From Pseudomonadota bacterium (GTDB lineage Bacteria; Pseudomonadota; Gammaproteobacteria; CALCKW01): a stretch of DNA of 64,000 bases. Each line of letters opens with the position of its first letter. Positions within the stretch are counted from its first letter, which is position 1. Of the stretch, positions 17,371 to 27,446 are shown piece by piece. Below the pieces are notes generated by a model. That model saw nothing but the letters and a program-made list of their open reading frames with translations, did not search any database and had not been told where the DNA came from. The stretch lies in assembly GCA_039196715.1 (NCBI GenBank), contig JBCCUP010000001.1, positions 186,001 through 250,000 on the forward strand, in the 5' to 3' direction. A program made the translations under genes and the position numbers.

Positions 17371-17399
17371 GACTACCTCATCTGTGCACGTGATTCACT

Positions 17400-17437
17400 G
17401 CGAGGGAGCGGTCGGTCGAAGCCGCCCGCTCCCTCGC
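17400..17437 (-). promoter_or_regulatory. Strong hairpin in the pgk leader, within the pgk-rpoD divergent gap
   Basis: A 12-bp perfect stem (gcgagggagcgg / ccgctccctcgc) around a 14-nt loop ends about 30 nt before the pgk ATG, within the 345-bp region between pgk and rpoD. As RNA it would lie in the pgk 5 prime UTR. No T-run follows it. It may affect mRNA stability or expression, but no known riboswitch pattern is seen. The rest of the gap must carry the rpoD promoters; none is assigned. Confidence 0.4.
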
Positions 17438-17715
17438 CCCGATAGAACATAGCGCACCCGACACGGACGGCAGGGGGCGGGTCGATGTCCGCTGCCACTC
17501 AGCCGATTCGACAGACAAACAGTACGGAGAAACAGTTTCTCGCCCCACGTGCCCTTGAGTGTGCCACCACGTGGCCGCAGCTTTGTGAGCAGGTGCACAC
17601 CAGACCGCCTGCGCACCCGTTCAGGCTGCCTGAATGCCTTTATAAGGCAGCAAATCCATGGTATTCTGGCCTGCTTGGCATTTTGTCCGAATCGCGTGAA
17701 CCACGAGTCTCATTG

Positions 17716-19548
17716 ATGAACCAGGACCACCAATCGCGTCTGAAGCAGCTCATTGCCCGCGGCAAGGAGCAAGGCTACCTCACCTACGCCGAAGTCAACG
17801 ACCACCTGCCTGACGGCGTGGTCGAGGCGGACCAGGTCGAGGAAATCATCGCGATGATCAACGACATGGGCATCGCGACTCACGAACAGGCGCCGGACGC
17901 CGACTCGCTGGTGCTCAGCGACGAGTCGACGGTCGAAACCGATGACGACGCAGCCGCCGAAGCCGCGGCCGCGCTGGCGAGCGTGGACGGCGAGTTCGGG
18001 CGCACGACGGATCCGGTGCGCATGTACATGCGCGAAATGGGAACGGTGGAGCTGCTGACCCGCGAAGGCGAAATCGAAATCGCCAAGCGCATTGAAGACG
18101 GCTTGCTGCAGGCCCTCGCGTCCCTTGGGTGTTTCCCGCTCGCCCCCAAGCTGGTGATCGACAGCTACGCGCTGTACTGCAACGGCGAAATGCGCCTGCA
18201 GGATCTGCTGGTCGGTTTTATCGACCCCAATGCGCCGGACGCGTCCGCGCAGCCGCGCACACCCGAGGCGAACGCAGAGGCGGCGTCCAACGACAAGGAC
18301 GACGACAAGGACGACGATGACACCCCGGCCGACACCGGCCCGGACCTCGAAGTCGTGGCCCAGAAACTCGGCGAGCTCAAAGACGCGTACGAGGCCTGGG
18401 TGAAGACGCTCAACGCGCGTTCCCGTAACTCCAAACGCAGCCAGAAATTGCTCGACCAGGTCATTGAAAAGTACGTCGAGATCAAGTTCGCGCCGGCTTT
18501 CGTCGAGCGCATGACCAACGAGTTGCGCGGTTCGATAGAAAAGATCCAGCGCATGGAACGTCAGATCCGCGACGTCTCGATCAAGCAGGTCGGCATGCCG
18601 CGCAAGGCCTTCCTCGAAAGCTTTGTCGGCAACGAATCCAGCGCCGAGTGGGCCAGCGACATCGCTGCGAGCGACGCGCCGTATGCCGAAAAGATGGCAG
18701 CCCAGGTCGAGGAGATTCGACGCTGCCAGCGCCACATTGCCGCCGTCGAGGACGCCAGCCTGCTGCCGGTCGCCGACATCAAGGAAATTGGCCGCCGCAT
18801 GTCCATTGGCGAGGCGAAGGCGCGTCGGGCCAAGAAGGAAATGGTGGAAGCCAACCTGCGCCTGGTGATTTCCATCGCAAAGAAGTACACGAACCGCGGC
18901 CTGCAGTTCCTCGACCTCATCCAGGAAGGCAACATCGGCCTGATGAAGGCGGTCGACAAATTCGAGTACCGGCGCGGATACAAATTCTCGACCTACGCCA
19001 CCTGGTGGATTCGCCAGGCCATCACCCGGTCGATCGCCGACCAGGCGCGGACCATTCGCATCCCCGTGCACATGATCGAAACGATCAACAAGCTCAACCG
19101 CATCTCCCGACAGATGCTGCAGCAGATGGGTCGCGAGCCGACACCGGAAGAGCTGGCCGAAAAGATGGACATGCCGGAAGACAAGATCCGCAAAGTCCTG
19201 AAAATCGCCAAGGAGCCCATCTCGATGGAGACGCCGATTGGCGACGACGAGGATTCGCACCTGGGTGATTTCATCGAAGACGCCAACGCGGTGTCACCGG
19301 TGGATTCCGCGACCAACAACGGCCTCGGCGAGACCACGCACTCCGTGCTGGCGTCGCTGACACCGCGTGAAGCAAAAGTGCTTCGCATGCGCTTCGGCAT
19401 CGACATGAACACCGACCACACTCTCGAGGAAGTCGGCAAGCAGTTCGATGTGACACGCGAGCGCATTCGCCAGATCGAGGCCAAGGCGTTGCGCAAGCTT
19501 CGCCACCCATCGCGATCCGAGCAGCTCCGCAGCTTCCTCGAGGAATAG
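17716..19548 (+). CDS. rpoD: RNA polymerase primary sigma factor RpoD (sigma-70)
   Basis: The ATG at 17716 gives 610 residues, close to the 613 of E. coli RpoD. Region 1.1 is at residues about 1-80 ([20 protein letters not shown]), followed by region 1.2 [11 protein letters not shown] and an acidic non-conserved region near 190-215 ([10 protein letters not shown]). The very conserved region 2 includes [20 protein letters not shown] and [19 protein letters not shown]. Region 4 ends with the [23 protein letters not shown]. The tRNA gene follows 65 bp later. The usual dnaG neighbour is absent upstream. Confidence 0.97.
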   Translation: MNQDHQSRLKQLIARGKEQGYLTYAEVNDHLPDGVVEADQVEEIIAMINDMGIATHEQAPDADSLVLSDESTVETDDDAAAEAAAALASVDGEFGRTTDPVRMYMREMGTVELLTREGEIEIAKRIEDGLLQALASLGCFPLAPKLVIDSYALYCNGEMRLQDLLVGFIDPNAPDASAQPRTPEANAEAASNDKDDDKDDDDTPADTGPDLEVVAQKLGELKDAYEAWVKTLNARSRNSKRSQKLLDQVIEKYVEIKFAPAFVERMTNELRGSIEKIQRMERQIRDVSIKQVGMPRKAFLESFVGNESSAEWASDIAASDAPYAEKMAAQVEEIRRCQRHIAAVEDASLLPVADIKEIGRRMSIGEAKARRAKKEMVEANLRLVISIAKKYTNRGLQFLDLIQEGNIGLMKAVDKFEYRRGYKFSTYATWWIRQAITRSIADQARTIRIPVHMIETINKLNRISRQMLQQMGREPTPEELAEKMDMPEDKIRKVLKIAKEPISMETPIGDDEDSHLGDFIEDANAVSPVDSATNNGLGETTHSVLASLTPREAKVLRMRFGIDMNTDHTLEEVGKQFDVTRERIRQIEAKALRKLRHPSRSEQLRSFLEE

Positions 19549-19613
19549 CCGCGCGCGCCGCGCCATCCCACGCCGGGCCGGCCCTGTGCCATACTGTGCG
19601 CGTGAAAGTCGCC

Positions 19614-19690
19614 GGGCCCTTAGCTCAGTTGGTTAGAGCATCCGACTCATAATCGGCAGGTCCCCAGTTCAAGTCTGGGAGGGCCCACCA
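19614..19690 (+). tRNA. tRNA-Ile2 (anticodon CAT, lysidine-modified) or elongator tRNA-Met
   Basis: A 77-nt cloverleaf with encoded CCA. The acceptor stem is GGGCCCT/AGGGCCC, the D arm GCTCAGTTGGTTAGAGC, the anticodon loop CTCATAA (anticodon CAT), and the T arm CCCAG-TTCAAGT-CTGGG. The T-loop form TTCAAGT and the loop context resemble E. coli ileX more than elongator tRNA-Met, and ileX also lies near rpoD in E. coli. This favours an isoleucine tRNA reading AUA after TilS modification. Met cannot be fully excluded from sequence. Confidence 0.9.
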
Positions 19691-20183
19691 TTTTCCTGCT
19701 TCCTGCATTGACCGCTTCCCAGTGCCGGACAAGCGGTATCGAATTCTCTTTTTTACTCTCTTTCCTTTGTGCGCTCTACTCGCGCTATGAATGCAACGTT
19801 GCAACTAATATTTTGACCGTTGTTTTCAAGCTGAAAATTACGGAGTTTATCAGTGTAAATCCACTCCATGATCAGTTCCCCTGTCGTGTTAAAGCGCACG
19901 AATCAATAAAACGTCTCGAAGCATCTTTGTGACAAATTACTTGTCAGCACGTTCACAAATCAGCAATTGCTCCAGTCGTATTCAAGCTGACATTTCACCC
20001 GCGCACACACCAGTACAGAGGAAAATCGACAATTCTATTTTGCAACAGTGTCCGATTTAGGGATCCGCGACTGATAAAACACAAATAGCGGAGGCGGCAG
20101 ATTACGTTTTGCTTTAAATTGATGACCAAACATGAAAAGGAATATATAATCATGAACTGGGATTCTTTACTGACGAGGCATGT
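19691..20183. other. AT-rich gene-free stretch between the tRNA and the H-NS-family gene
   Basis: Nearly 500 bp with a base composition far more AT-rich than the rest of the window and no convincing gene. An open frame at 19708-19932 has no ribosome binding site and no recognisable protein. The position directly behind a tRNA suggests remnants of acquired DNA, but no copy of the tRNA 3 prime end was found downstream to mark an att site. AT-rich DNA before an hns-like gene could also be an autoregulatory binding region. Confidence 0.6.
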
Positions 20184-20543
20184 ATGCGCAAACCCGTGTT
20201 TTCGAAATTAAGCACTGCTGTTCTTGAGTCGTACAGAAAAGACATCGAAAAAGAACTGGCAAATCGCTCCAATATCGATCGCAAGCGTGACCGCGTGATG
20301 GCCAAAGTGCTCAAAATGCTCAAATCAGAGGGCATGACGCTTGAGGACTTGAACGCCGCAAAGGCGCCCCGTGCAGGAAGCAAACGCAAAGTGGCAGCGA
20401 AGCCCAGGGCCAAGGTCGCACCCAAGTACCGCAACCCAAAGAACGCTGCAGAGCAATGGACCGGCCGCGGCCGGCAACCTCTTTGGGTGGCAGCGTTTAT
20501 CAAGGACGGTGGCAAGCTCGATCAGCTTCTTATCAAGAAGTAA
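20184..20543 (+). CDS. H-NS histone family DNA-binding protein
   Basis: A 119-residue protein. Residues about 10-50 are a charged helical oligomerisation region (SYRKDIEKELANRSNIDRKR), followed by a Lys/Ala/Pro-rich linker. The C-terminal domain PKYRNPKNAAEQWTGRGRQP then LWVAAFIK matches the H-NS minor-groove-binding core, with WTGRGRQP as the diagnostic loop. Such proteins silence AT-rich, often foreign, DNA. It lies within the only AT-rich patch of the window and beside an insertion sequence, which supports an acquired origin. Two hairpins follow it. Confidence 0.9.
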   Translation: MRKPVFSKLSTAVLESYRKDIEKELANRSNIDRKRDRVMAKVLKMLKSEGMTLEDLNAAKAPRAGSKRKVAAKPRAKVAPKYRNPKNAAEQWTGRGRQPLWVAAFIKDGGKLDQLLIKK

Positions 20544-20552
20544 TTGCGCTCA

Positions 20553-20604
20553 GTGACCTTTCGGTCACGCCGAAAAAGAGCACCCGACACGGTGCTCTTT
20601 TTTT
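20553..20604 (+). terminator. Tandem hairpins with intrinsic terminator after the H-NS-family gene
   Basis: The first hairpin is gtgacc-tttc-ggtcac. The second, 20575-20600, is aaagagcacc-cgacac-ggtgctcttt followed by a run of T. The second has the complete stem plus U-tract form of a rho-independent terminator and sits about 35 bp after the stop codon. Confidence 0.88.
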
Positions 20605-20688
20605 ATGTGCGCCGACGCGCACGCAGCTCGCATGAACTGACCCCCTCTAGAGCTGCACAGGATATAGTGCAGCGAGGAGGCAGAAGAC

Positions 20689-20988
20689 ATGGCGGATTCA
20701 GAGTCCGATATCAAACGCTGGACAGCCGAGCGCAAGACGCAGGTTGTGCTGGATATCCTCAAAGGGAAAACCACGGTTGCGGAGGTGTCTCGACAGCATG
20801 ACCTGACGCCCTCAGAGGTCGAGGGCTGGGTTGACGAAGGTGTCAGCGGCATGGAGAACGGCTTTCGCTCTCGACCACGGGACATCCGCGAACAGTACGA
20901 GCGCAAACTCGAAGAAGCGCACGCAGCGCTCGGTGAGAAAGAGCTGGAGCTCAAAGCGGTAAAAAAGCTGCAGCGCCTGCTCGGCTAG
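20689..20988 (+). CDS. IS3-family OrfA (transposase helix-turn-helix subunit)
   Basis: A 99-residue protein. KRWTAERKTQVVLDILKGKT followed by TVAEVSRQHDLTPSEVEGWV is the IS3 OrfA helix-turn-helix. The C-terminal EQYERKLEEAHAALGEKELE is a leucine-zipper-like coiled coil leading to ELKAVKKLQRLLG. It ends 11 bp before orfB begins. In active IS3 elements a -1 frameshift joins OrfA and OrfB into the transposase. OrfA looks intact. Confidence 0.87.
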   Translation: MADSESDIKRWTAERKTQVVLDILKGKTTVAEVSRQHDLTPSEVEGWVDEGVSGMENGFRSRPRDIREQYERKLEEAHAALGEKELELKAVKKLQRLLG

Positions 20989-20999
20989 GACGAGAACTC

Positions 21000-21811
21000 G
21001 TGATGGCTGTGCAGGCGGAACTCAGCGAGGAAGGACACACGGTGTCGATCCGGAAGTTGTGTGCCTGGCTCGGCGTGTCGCGTCGCTCGTTCTACTATCG
21101 CTCCAGAGCCAGGAAGCATCCACTCAATGCGGATCGCGTTGATGCGGTCAAAGCGGTTACAGAGCGGTTCCCGACATACGGCTACCGTCGCATCGCAGTA
21201 ATCTCAAACCTCAATCGCAAAGTCGTACAGCGCATCTGTCAGCGCAAAGGCTGGCAGGTACGCAAGCGAGCCAAGGGGCATCGGCCACGCGTCAGGGCCT
21301 TGCCGTCTGTCGCTCAGCATGTCAATCAACGCTGGGCGACCGATCTCGCGATGATCTGGTGTGGGCGGGACAGATGGTGCCATGTCGCGGTTGTGATCGA
21401 CTGTGCGAGCCGAGAGTTATTGGGTTGGAGGTTGTCGAAACACGGCAACGCCAAGACGGCTGAATCCGCTCTTGAGGAAGCGCTGATCAACTGCTTCGGT
21501 CACCTGGGCCGAGTGACAGCGCCACACTGCAGCTCAGGAGCGACAACGGCTTGGTGTTTTGCTCAACACGCTACACGGCAACGGTGAAAGCCTATGGGCT
21601 CAGGCAGGAGTTCATCGCGCCTTACAGCCCGGAGCAGAACGGTGTGGTTGAGCGGTTTATCCGCAGCATGAAAGAAGAGTGCGTCTGGCAGAACCGGTTC
21701 GAGTCGATCGCACACGGCAGAACAACCCTGTCGTCCTGCATACGACACTACAACACCGAGCGTCCTCATTAGGCACTTGGCTATCGGACACCTGTGCAAC
21801 TAGCGGCATAG
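21000..21811 (+). pseudogene. Broken IS3-family OrfB (DDE integrase) with frameshift and nonsense codon
   Basis: The intact first part has the HTH_21 segment SRRSFYYRSRARKHPLNAD and the integrase core beginning NQRWATDLAMIWC (first D). The frame is lost near 21525-21545. The second D (SDNGLVF) and the E (SPEQNGVVERFIRSMKEECV) continue in another frame. At 21770 TAG stands where the family has Gln in the RPHQALGY motif, after which the reading continues ALGYRTPVQLAA to a second TAG. Two independent lesions mean this copy cannot make active transposase itself. Confidence 0.87.
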
Positions 21812-21950
21812 GTGTGCAACAAATAGGGAGTCACTACACGCAGCGCAATGCCTGCACGACCCGTTCGACCGATTTAGTCTGACACGATTCGGTATACTTC
21901 CAGTCTTTGGCGTCAGGGTCACTCGACTCGCGCGACGCACGGGGTGAGTC

Positions 21951-23222
21951 ATGCACGTACTGGTTGTCGGCGGTGGCGGGCGCGAACACGCGATCGCCTG
22001 GAAACTCACCCACAGTCCGCGGGTGACGACCGTCAGCGTGGCGCCCGGCAACGCCGGCACGGCCCGCAGCGCCGGTATCCGAAACGTCGCCATCTCGGCC
22101 GACGACATCGACAGCCTGATTGACTACGCCATATCGCACGACGTCGCCCTCACCGTTGTCGGCCCCGAGGCACCGTTGGTGTCAGGCATTGTAGATCGAT
22201 TTCAGGACGCCGGTCTCCGCATCTTCGGGCCACGCGCTGGCGCGGCTCGACTCGAAGGCAGCAAATCCTTCAGCAAGGCCTTCTTGGCTCGGCACGCGAT
22301 TCCCACAGCACGCTTCGAGACCTTCACGCACCTGTCAGACGCATTGCACTACATCGACAGCCGAGGTGCGCCGATCGTGATCAAGGCCGACGGGCTCGCG
22401 GCCGGCAAGGGCGTGGTGGTCGCGCACACGCTGGCAGAGGCTTGCGCGGCCGCCACGGACATGCTCGAGGGCAATCGCTTCGGCGACGCTGGCGCACGCA
22501 TCGTGGTTGAGGACTTCCTGGTTGGCGAAGAGGCCTCGTTCATCTGCGTGGTCGACGGGCAGACCGCACTGCCACTCGCCAGTTCGCAGGACCACAAGGC
22601 GCGCGACGACGGCGACCGCGGGCCCAACACCGGTGGCATGGGGGCCTACTCTCCGGCACCGGTGGTGACCCAGGCGGTCCACGACCGCGTGATGCGCGAG
22701 GTCATCGAGCCCACCGTGGCCGGGATGGCAGCAGAGGGCAACGCCTTTGTGGGGTTTCTTTACGCCGGCCTCATGATTGACGACACCGGCGCACCGTATG
22801 TGATCGAGTTCAACGTTCGCTGTGGCGATCCCGAGACCCAACCGATCATGGCGCGACTGAATTCAGACCTGTGTGCGCTGTGTGAGGCGGCCATCGACTC
22901 GGCGCTCGCTGGAGTCACAGTCGATTGGGATCCGCGGCCCGCGCTCGGCGTTGTGCTGGCCGCCGAAGGCTACCCGGAAAGCTATCCCACCGGCCAGGTG
23001 ATTTCCGGTCTGGAGGCCGACGCCGAGGACGCCCTGGTATTCCACGATGGCACGGCGGAACACGGCGGCGAGGTGGTCACCTCAGGCGGACGCGTACTGT
23101 GTGTTGTCGGCATCGGCGACTCGCTTCGCGTGGCCCGGGACAGCGCCTACGCGCGGGTCGATTCGATTCACTGGGACAACCGGGTATTTCGGACCGACAT
23201 CGGCCACCGCGCATTGCGCTGA
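21951..23222 (+). CDS. purD: Phosphoribosylamine-glycine ligase PurD
   Basis: The second enzyme of purine synthesis, an ATP-grasp ligase joining phosphoribosylamine and glycine. It has 423 residues. The N-terminal MHVLVVGGGGREHAIAWKL is diagnostic, VIKADGLAAGKGVVVA is the ATP-grasp loop, GPNTGGMGAYSPAP is a strongly conserved family motif, and VIEFNVRCGDPETQPI supplies metal ligands. The usual partner purH is not here. The gene directly follows the IS element, whose right end is 112 bp upstream, so its promoter must lie in that short interval or in the IS. Confidence 0.96.
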   Translation: MHVLVVGGGGREHAIAWKLTHSPRVTTVSVAPGNAGTARSAGIRNVAISADDIDSLIDYAISHDVALTVVGPEAPLVSGIVDRFQDAGLRIFGPRAGAARLEGSKSFSKAFLARHAIPTARFETFTHLSDALHYIDSRGAPIVIKADGLAAGKGVVVAHTLAEACAAATDMLEGNRFGDAGARIVVEDFLVGEEASFICVVDGQTALPLASSQDHKARDDGDRGPNTGGMGAYSPAPVVTQAVHDRVMREVIEPTVAGMAAEGNAFVGFLYAGLMIDDTGAPYVIEFNVRCGDPETQPIMARLNSDLCALCEAAIDSALAGVTVDWDPRPALGVVLAAEGYPESYPTGQVISGLEADAEDALVFHDGTAEHGGEVVTSGGRVLCVVGIGDSLRVARDSAYARVDSIHWDNRVFRTDIGHRALR

Positions 23223-23270
23223 ATCCGGCACACCCGTCTGCGCCCGCGAGATACGGGCGTCCTGCGCGTA

Positions 23271-24527
23271 CTAGCGCTTCATGGCATCGAAGAATTCTTC
23301 GTTCGTCTTCGTGGCCTGCATCCGGCCGATCAGAAACTCCATCGACTCGATCTCGTCCATCGAGTGGACGAATTTCCGGAGGATCCAGATTTTCTGCAGC
23401 TCCTCGGCCTTTATCATGAGCTCTTCGCGGCGCGTTCCGGAGCGGTTCACGTTGATCGCCGGGTACACGCGCTTCTCTGCGATGCGGCGTTCGAGGTGAA
23501 GCTCCATGTTGCCGGTGCCTTTGAACTCCTCGTAGATGACTTCGTCCATCTTCGACCCGGTTTCAACCAGCGTGGTCGCGAGGATCGTCAGGCTGCCCCC
23601 TTCCTCGATGTTGCGCGCCGCGCCGAAAAACCGCTTTGGCCGCTGCAGTGCGTTGGCGTCCACGCCACCGGTCAACACCTTGCCGGAACTCGGTGCAACG
23701 GTGTTGTACGCGCGTGCGAGGCGCGTGATCGAATCGAGCAGGATGACCACGTCTTTCTTGTGTTCGACCAGTCGCTTGGCTTTCTCGATCACCATTTCGG
23801 CCACCTGCACATGGCGACTGGCGGGCTCGTCGAAGGTGCTCGAGACCACCTCACCCTGCACCATGCGCTGCATCTCGGTGACTTCTTCCGGCCGCTCATC
23901 GATCAACAGCACGATGACATAGCACTCCGGAAAGTTGGCGGTGATGCTTTGTGCCAGGTTTTGCAGAATCATCGTCTTGCCCGCTTTCGGGGGCGAGACG
24001 ATCAGACCGCGCTGGCCCTTGCCGAACGGGGCAACGATGTCGATGATGCGTGCGGTGATGTCCTCGGTGCTGCCGTTGCCCCGCTGGACGCGGAGCCGCT
24101 CGGTCGCGTGCAAGGGCGTGAGGTTCTCGAACAGGATCTTGGACTTGGCCTGCTCTGGCGGTCCGAAGTTGATGTCGTCGACCTTGAGCAGAGCGAAATA
24201 CCGCTCGCCTTCCTTTGGCGGGCGGATCTTGCCGTTGATCGTGTCACCGGTGCGCAGGTTGAAGCGACGGATCTGACTGGGCGACACGTAGATGTCGTCC
24301 GGACCAGCCATGTAGGAGGAGTCCGTCGAACGCAGAAAGCCGAATCCGTCTTGCAGGATTTCCAGCACACCGCCGCCGAAGATGTCCTCGCCCTGTTTGG
24401 CGCGCGCCTTGAGTATCGAGAAGATGATGTCCTGCTTGCGGGAACGGGCGATGTTCTCGATGCCGGAGGACTGGGCGAGCTCGATCAGCTCGGAAGCCGA
24501 CTGTTTCTTGAGGTCGCTGAGGTTCAT
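23271..24527 (-). CDS. rho: Transcription termination factor Rho
   Basis: The ATG at 24527 ([20 protein letters not shown]) gives 418 residues, as in E. coli (419). The frame is open 44 codons upstream, but that part is not conserved. Features in order: N-terminal helix bundle, cold-shock-like RNA-binding fold ([16 protein letters not shown]), Walker A in [16 protein letters not shown]-loop and Walker [18 protein letters not shown], and the R-loop [20 protein letters not shown]. It is downstream of trxA on the same strand, the classical gammaproteobacterial order. Confidence 0.97.
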   Translation of the reverse strand: MNLSDLKKQSASELIELAQSSGIENIARSRKQDIIFSILKARAKQGEDIFGGGVLEILQDGFGFLRSTDSSYMAGPDDIYVSPSQIRRFNLRTGDTINGKIRPPKEGERYFALLKVDDINFGPPEQAKSKILFENLTPLHATERLRVQRGNGSTEDITARIIDIVAPFGKGQRGLIVSPPKAGKTMILQNLAQSITANFPECYVIVLLIDERPEEVTEMQRMVQGEVVSSTFDEPASRHVQVAEMVIEKAKRLVEHKKDVVILLDSITRLARAYNTVAPSSGKVLTGGVDANALQRPKRFFGAARNIEEGGSLTILATTLVETGSKMDEVIYEEFKGTGNMELHLERRIAEKRVYPAINVNRSGTRREELMIKAEELQKIWILRKFVHSMDEIESMEFLIGRMQATKTNEEFFDAMKR

Positions 24528-24847
24528 TGAAGGTTTTTCGTTTTCGGACACGTGGACACGCTTGGCCCCGATGGGGTCGTAGAGGGAGAGAGACAGGTGC
24601 GAGGGCGTCGATCTGGAACGCGGCGCCGGCACGGACGGCCGGGAGACTCGCGCGACCATAGCATCGCCACCCCACCGAGTCCAGTCGCGCAGGCGTCAAA
24701 AATTCGTCTGCGTCAGAACAGTGCTTGGCAAGTTTCACGCCAGCGCGGGCGCAGTTGGCATTTACCCGCCCACGTCCACACGCCCGTGCCAGGGTCGGCT
24801 CACGACCTGACGCCGCACCGAGGGCGGCGGTGGTTCAACAAGAGGAC

Positions 24848-25174
24848 TCAGAGTTCGCCGTCGAGGAAGGCCATCAGCTGGCTCTTCGACACCGCCCCGA
24901 CCTGCTGGTTCTGTACGGCCCCGTCCTTGAACAACATCAGGGTCGGAATGCTGCGAATGCCGAACTTGGCCGGGCTCTCGGGGTTCTGGTCGATGTTGAG
25001 TTTGCCAATTCTGACCCGTCCGTCGAGCTCGCCAGCCACTTCCTCAAGCATCGGACCGATCATCTTGCAGGGGCCACACCACTCGGCCCAGTAGTCCACC
25101 AGTACAGGCAGCTCCGACTGAATCACTTCCTGCTCGAAGTTGCTGTCGGTGACTTCAACGATGTTGTCACTCAC
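24848..25174 (-). CDS. trxA: Thioredoxin 1
   Basis: A 108-residue general disulfide reductase. The start is a GTG at 25174 with AGGAG placed 9 nt upstream, which removes a non-conserved extension. The active site DYWAEWCGPCKMIGPML and the cis-proline loop IRSIPTLMLFKDG are intact. It stands between divergent rhlB and downstream rho, the same three-gene neighbourhood as in E. coli. About 320 bp separate it from rho. No leader peptide gene was recognised there. Confidence 0.96.
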   Translation of the reverse strand: MSDNIVEVTDSNFEQEVIQSELPVLVDYWAEWCGPCKMIGPMLEEVAGELDGRVRIGKLNIDQNPESPAKFGIRSIPTLMLFKDGAVQNQQVGAVSKSQLMAFLDGEL

Positions 25175-25336
25175 GATGTCTTCTCCTGGTTGCTGCCTCA
25201 CCGCACCTCGGGAGGCGCGACGGCGTGTCGGTGCCGCCAAGAGGGCTCGAGAGCACGCCGAGAGACAGGTCGAATTGGAAAGCCCCAATGCGCAGATAGC
25301 GCAATCAGGCCGGCCGAATTCAGTTAAACTCGGCAG

Positions 25337-27082
25337 ATGGAATCACCACATGCTAGCACACCTTCCTTCGCCAGTTTCGACCTACCGGCAACGCTCCAAC
25401 AAGGCCTCGACGACATCGGATTCGACCGTTGCACGGAGATCCAGGGCCTCTCACTGCCGCACGCCCTGAACGACAAGGACGTGGCCGGACAAGCACAGAC
25501 CGGCACCGGCAAAACCGCCGCGTTTCTGATCGCGACCTACGCCAAGCTGCTGCGCACCGAGCCTGCGCCCACACGGCGCGTCAACCAGCCCCGCGCACTG
25601 ATCCTGGCCCCCACGCGGGAGCTGGCGATCCAGATCCACAAGGACGCGACGGAAATCGGCGCCCACACGGGCCTCGAACTCGCCCTGGCCTACGGCGGTG
25701 TCGACTACGAGAAGCAACGCCAACGGCTGATCGACGGTGTCGACATCCTGATCGGCACACCGGGCAGGATCATCGACTACTTCAAGCAGAATGTGTTCGA
25801 TCTGCAGTGCCTTCAAGTGGTCGTGCTAGACGAAGCGGATCGCATGTTCGACCTGGGCTTCATCGCCGATATCCGATACCTCCTGCGCAGGATGCCGGCG
25901 CCCACGGACAGGCTGAGCATGTTGTTCTCGGCGACGCTGTCCCACCGTGTGCTCGAGCTGGCTTACGAGCACATGAACGAGCCCGAAAACGTCAAGACGG
26001 ACACCGACCAGGTGACCGCGGACCGGGTCGAGCAGTCGTTGTACCACCCGGCCAAGGAAGAGAAACCGGCGCTGCTGGTCGGCCTGTTGCGCCACATGCA
26101 ACCCGAACGGAGTATGGTCTTCGTCAACACCAAGGTCGTCGCGGACCGCCTGCTCGGTTGGCTGTTGGGCAACGGCTTCAAGGCGGACGTGCTCTCGGGT
26201 GACGTGCGTCAAACCAAACGTCAACGCTTGTTGCAGGATTTCGGCAGCGGCACGATCGACATCCTGATTGGCACCGACGTCGCAGCGCGCGGCCTGCACA
26301 TCCCGGGTGTGACGCACGTCTTCAACTATGACTTGCCGCAGCAACAGGAGGACTACGTCCACCGCATCGGCCGCACCGCGCGGGCCGGGGCCAAGGGCGA
26401 GGCGATCAGTTTCGCCTGTGAGGAGTACGCATTCTCACTGCCCGACATCGAGGAATACATCGGCCAACCGATTCCGACAGCAGCCATCACCAACGACCTT
26501 CTGCCGGAGCTGTCCCCGCCCAAGCGCATCGCGCGACGCGACGCGGCACCCGGTCGCGACGGCAAGCGCGGCGCCGGTCGATCGTCCGGAGGTCGCAGAG
26601 GCGACGGGCGCCGAAGCGACAGCCGTCGCGGCGACAGCCGTCGAAGCGAGGCGCCTCGGGCGAAAAAGCGCGAAGGCGACGAAACGCAGGGCACGCCCAC
26701 TGACGCAGCGCCGGCACACGTCGAAGTCGACGTCGGTGCACCGGATGCCGAGCAACCCAAGCGCAAGCGCCGGCGCAGCAGACGCCGAGGCAAGCCCGCT
26801 GACGACACAGGGCAGACCGACGGCGCAGCAACGCAGGCCACACCGTCATCGGATCAGCCCTCAGACAGTGCCGACGCGGCGGCCCGCAAACCACGCCGCC
26901 GACGTGGCGGGCGAAATCGCCGCGGGCGCAAGCCCGAGGGCCAGGCCGCTGCCCAGAGCGGTGAGACGCGTCCACAGTCGGGGGCATCGACGGCGACCCC
27001 GACGGACACCACCGGCCCATCCCCTTCCGGACTGCTTGGCACACTGCGCGGTTTCACACGGAAGCTGTTCGGCAAGTCATAG
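25337..27082 (+). CDS. rhlB: DEAD-box ATP-dependent RNA helicase RhlB
   Basis: A 581-residue protein. The helicase core covers about 1-400: Q-motif [13 protein letters not shown], motif I AQTGTGKT, motif [13 protein letters not shown], motif III FSATLS, motif [15 protein letters not shown]. RhlB unwinds RNA in the degradosome. The C-terminal tail (about 400-581) is unusually long and very Arg/Lys-rich with RRGDSRR-type and [13 protein letters not shown] stretches, suited to RNA or RNase E contact. E. coli RhlB (421 residues) has only a short basic tail. The position divergent to trxA-rho supports RhlB over other DEAD-box paralogues. Confidence 0.92.
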   Translation: MESPHASTPSFASFDLPATLQQGLDDIGFDRCTEIQGLSLPHALNDKDVAGQAQTGTGKTAAFLIATYAKLLRTEPAPTRRVNQPRALILAPTRELAIQIHKDATEIGAHTGLELALAYGGVDYEKQRQRLIDGVDILIGTPGRIIDYFKQNVFDLQCLQVVVLDEADRMFDLGFIADIRYLLRRMPAPTDRLSMLFSATLSHRVLELAYEHMNEPENVKTDTDQVTADRVEQSLYHPAKEEKPALLVGLLRHMQPERSMVFVNTKVVADRLLGWLLGNGFKADVLSGDVRQTKRQRLLQDFGSGTIDILIGTDVAARGLHIPGVTHVFNYDLPQQQEDYVHRIGRTARAGAKGEAISFACEEYAFSLPDIEEYIGQPIPTAAITNDLLPELSPPKRIARRDAAPGRDGKRGAGRSSGGRRGDGRRSDSRRGDSRRSEAPRAKKREGDETQGTPTDAAPAHVEVDVGAPDAEQPKRKRRRSRRRGKPADDTGQTDGAATQATPSSDQPSDSADAAARKPRRRRGGRNRRGRKPEGQAAAQSGETRPQSGASTATPTDTTGPSPSGLLGTLRGFTRKLFGKS

Positions 27083-27446
27083 ACCGATCGGTCTGACTCG
27101 GCGGGGCCGCTGTGCGCCCCGCCCTCCGCCGTCGCGTTCTGTCGCTTCGGCACACCCGTCGCGACACGTCCAACGGCGTCAAAGCGCAAGCCGCGAACCT
27201 GCACGGACCCAACGTGCCTGGCCACACCAACGACCCCGCGTCGGGCAGTAAAGAATTCAAATCCACCGCCGACACCTGTCCGGACATCGGGAAGATGTCA
27301 ATGCGGAAAGGTGTGACAGCGCAACGATACGCACACGCAGTTCACTGACCCGCAGAGACCCACCGCGACAGGAACGTCGATGCAGGATCGCTCGACTCCA
27401 CTCAGTGGCCATCCCGAGACCCAATTCATTCGCAACGTCAACTGGA
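27083..27446. other. Intergenic region between rhlB and the chemoreceptor
   Basis: It holds the palindrome gaccgatcggtc and an 8-bp GC stem (ggcggggc / gccccgcc, 27100-27123) soon after the rhlB stop. The stem is a possible factor-dependent termination or RNA-stability hairpin, with no T-run. No gene or ncRNA was recognised in the rest. Confidence 0.5.

Larger units (their letters stand above)
20633..21838 (+). mobile_element. Degenerate IS3-family insertion sequence with 4-bp target duplication
   Basis: The left end reads tgaactgacccc. The right end, 21825-21838, reads agggagtcactaca, whose complement tgtagtgactccc is an imperfect match to the left end. The element is flanked by CGCA on both sides (20629-20632 and 21839-21842), the 3-5 bp duplication expected of IS3 elements. 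It carries orfA and a broken orfB. It sits between the H-NS-family gene and purD. Confidence 0.85.

Noticed and set aside
14971-17445. 824-codon plus-strand open frame opposite fba and pgk
   Set aside because: It is antisense to two clear enzymes with complete family motifs; high GC in codon position three produces long shadow frames. Its translation is His/Arg/Gly-rich with no recognisable domain.
19614-19690. Attachment site of an integrated island at the tRNA
   Set aside because: No direct repeat of the tRNA 3 prime end and no integrase gene was found downstream within the window.
19708-19932. 74-codon open frame in the AT-rich gap
   Set aside because: No ribosome binding site, no similarity, and composition typical of the non-coding patch.
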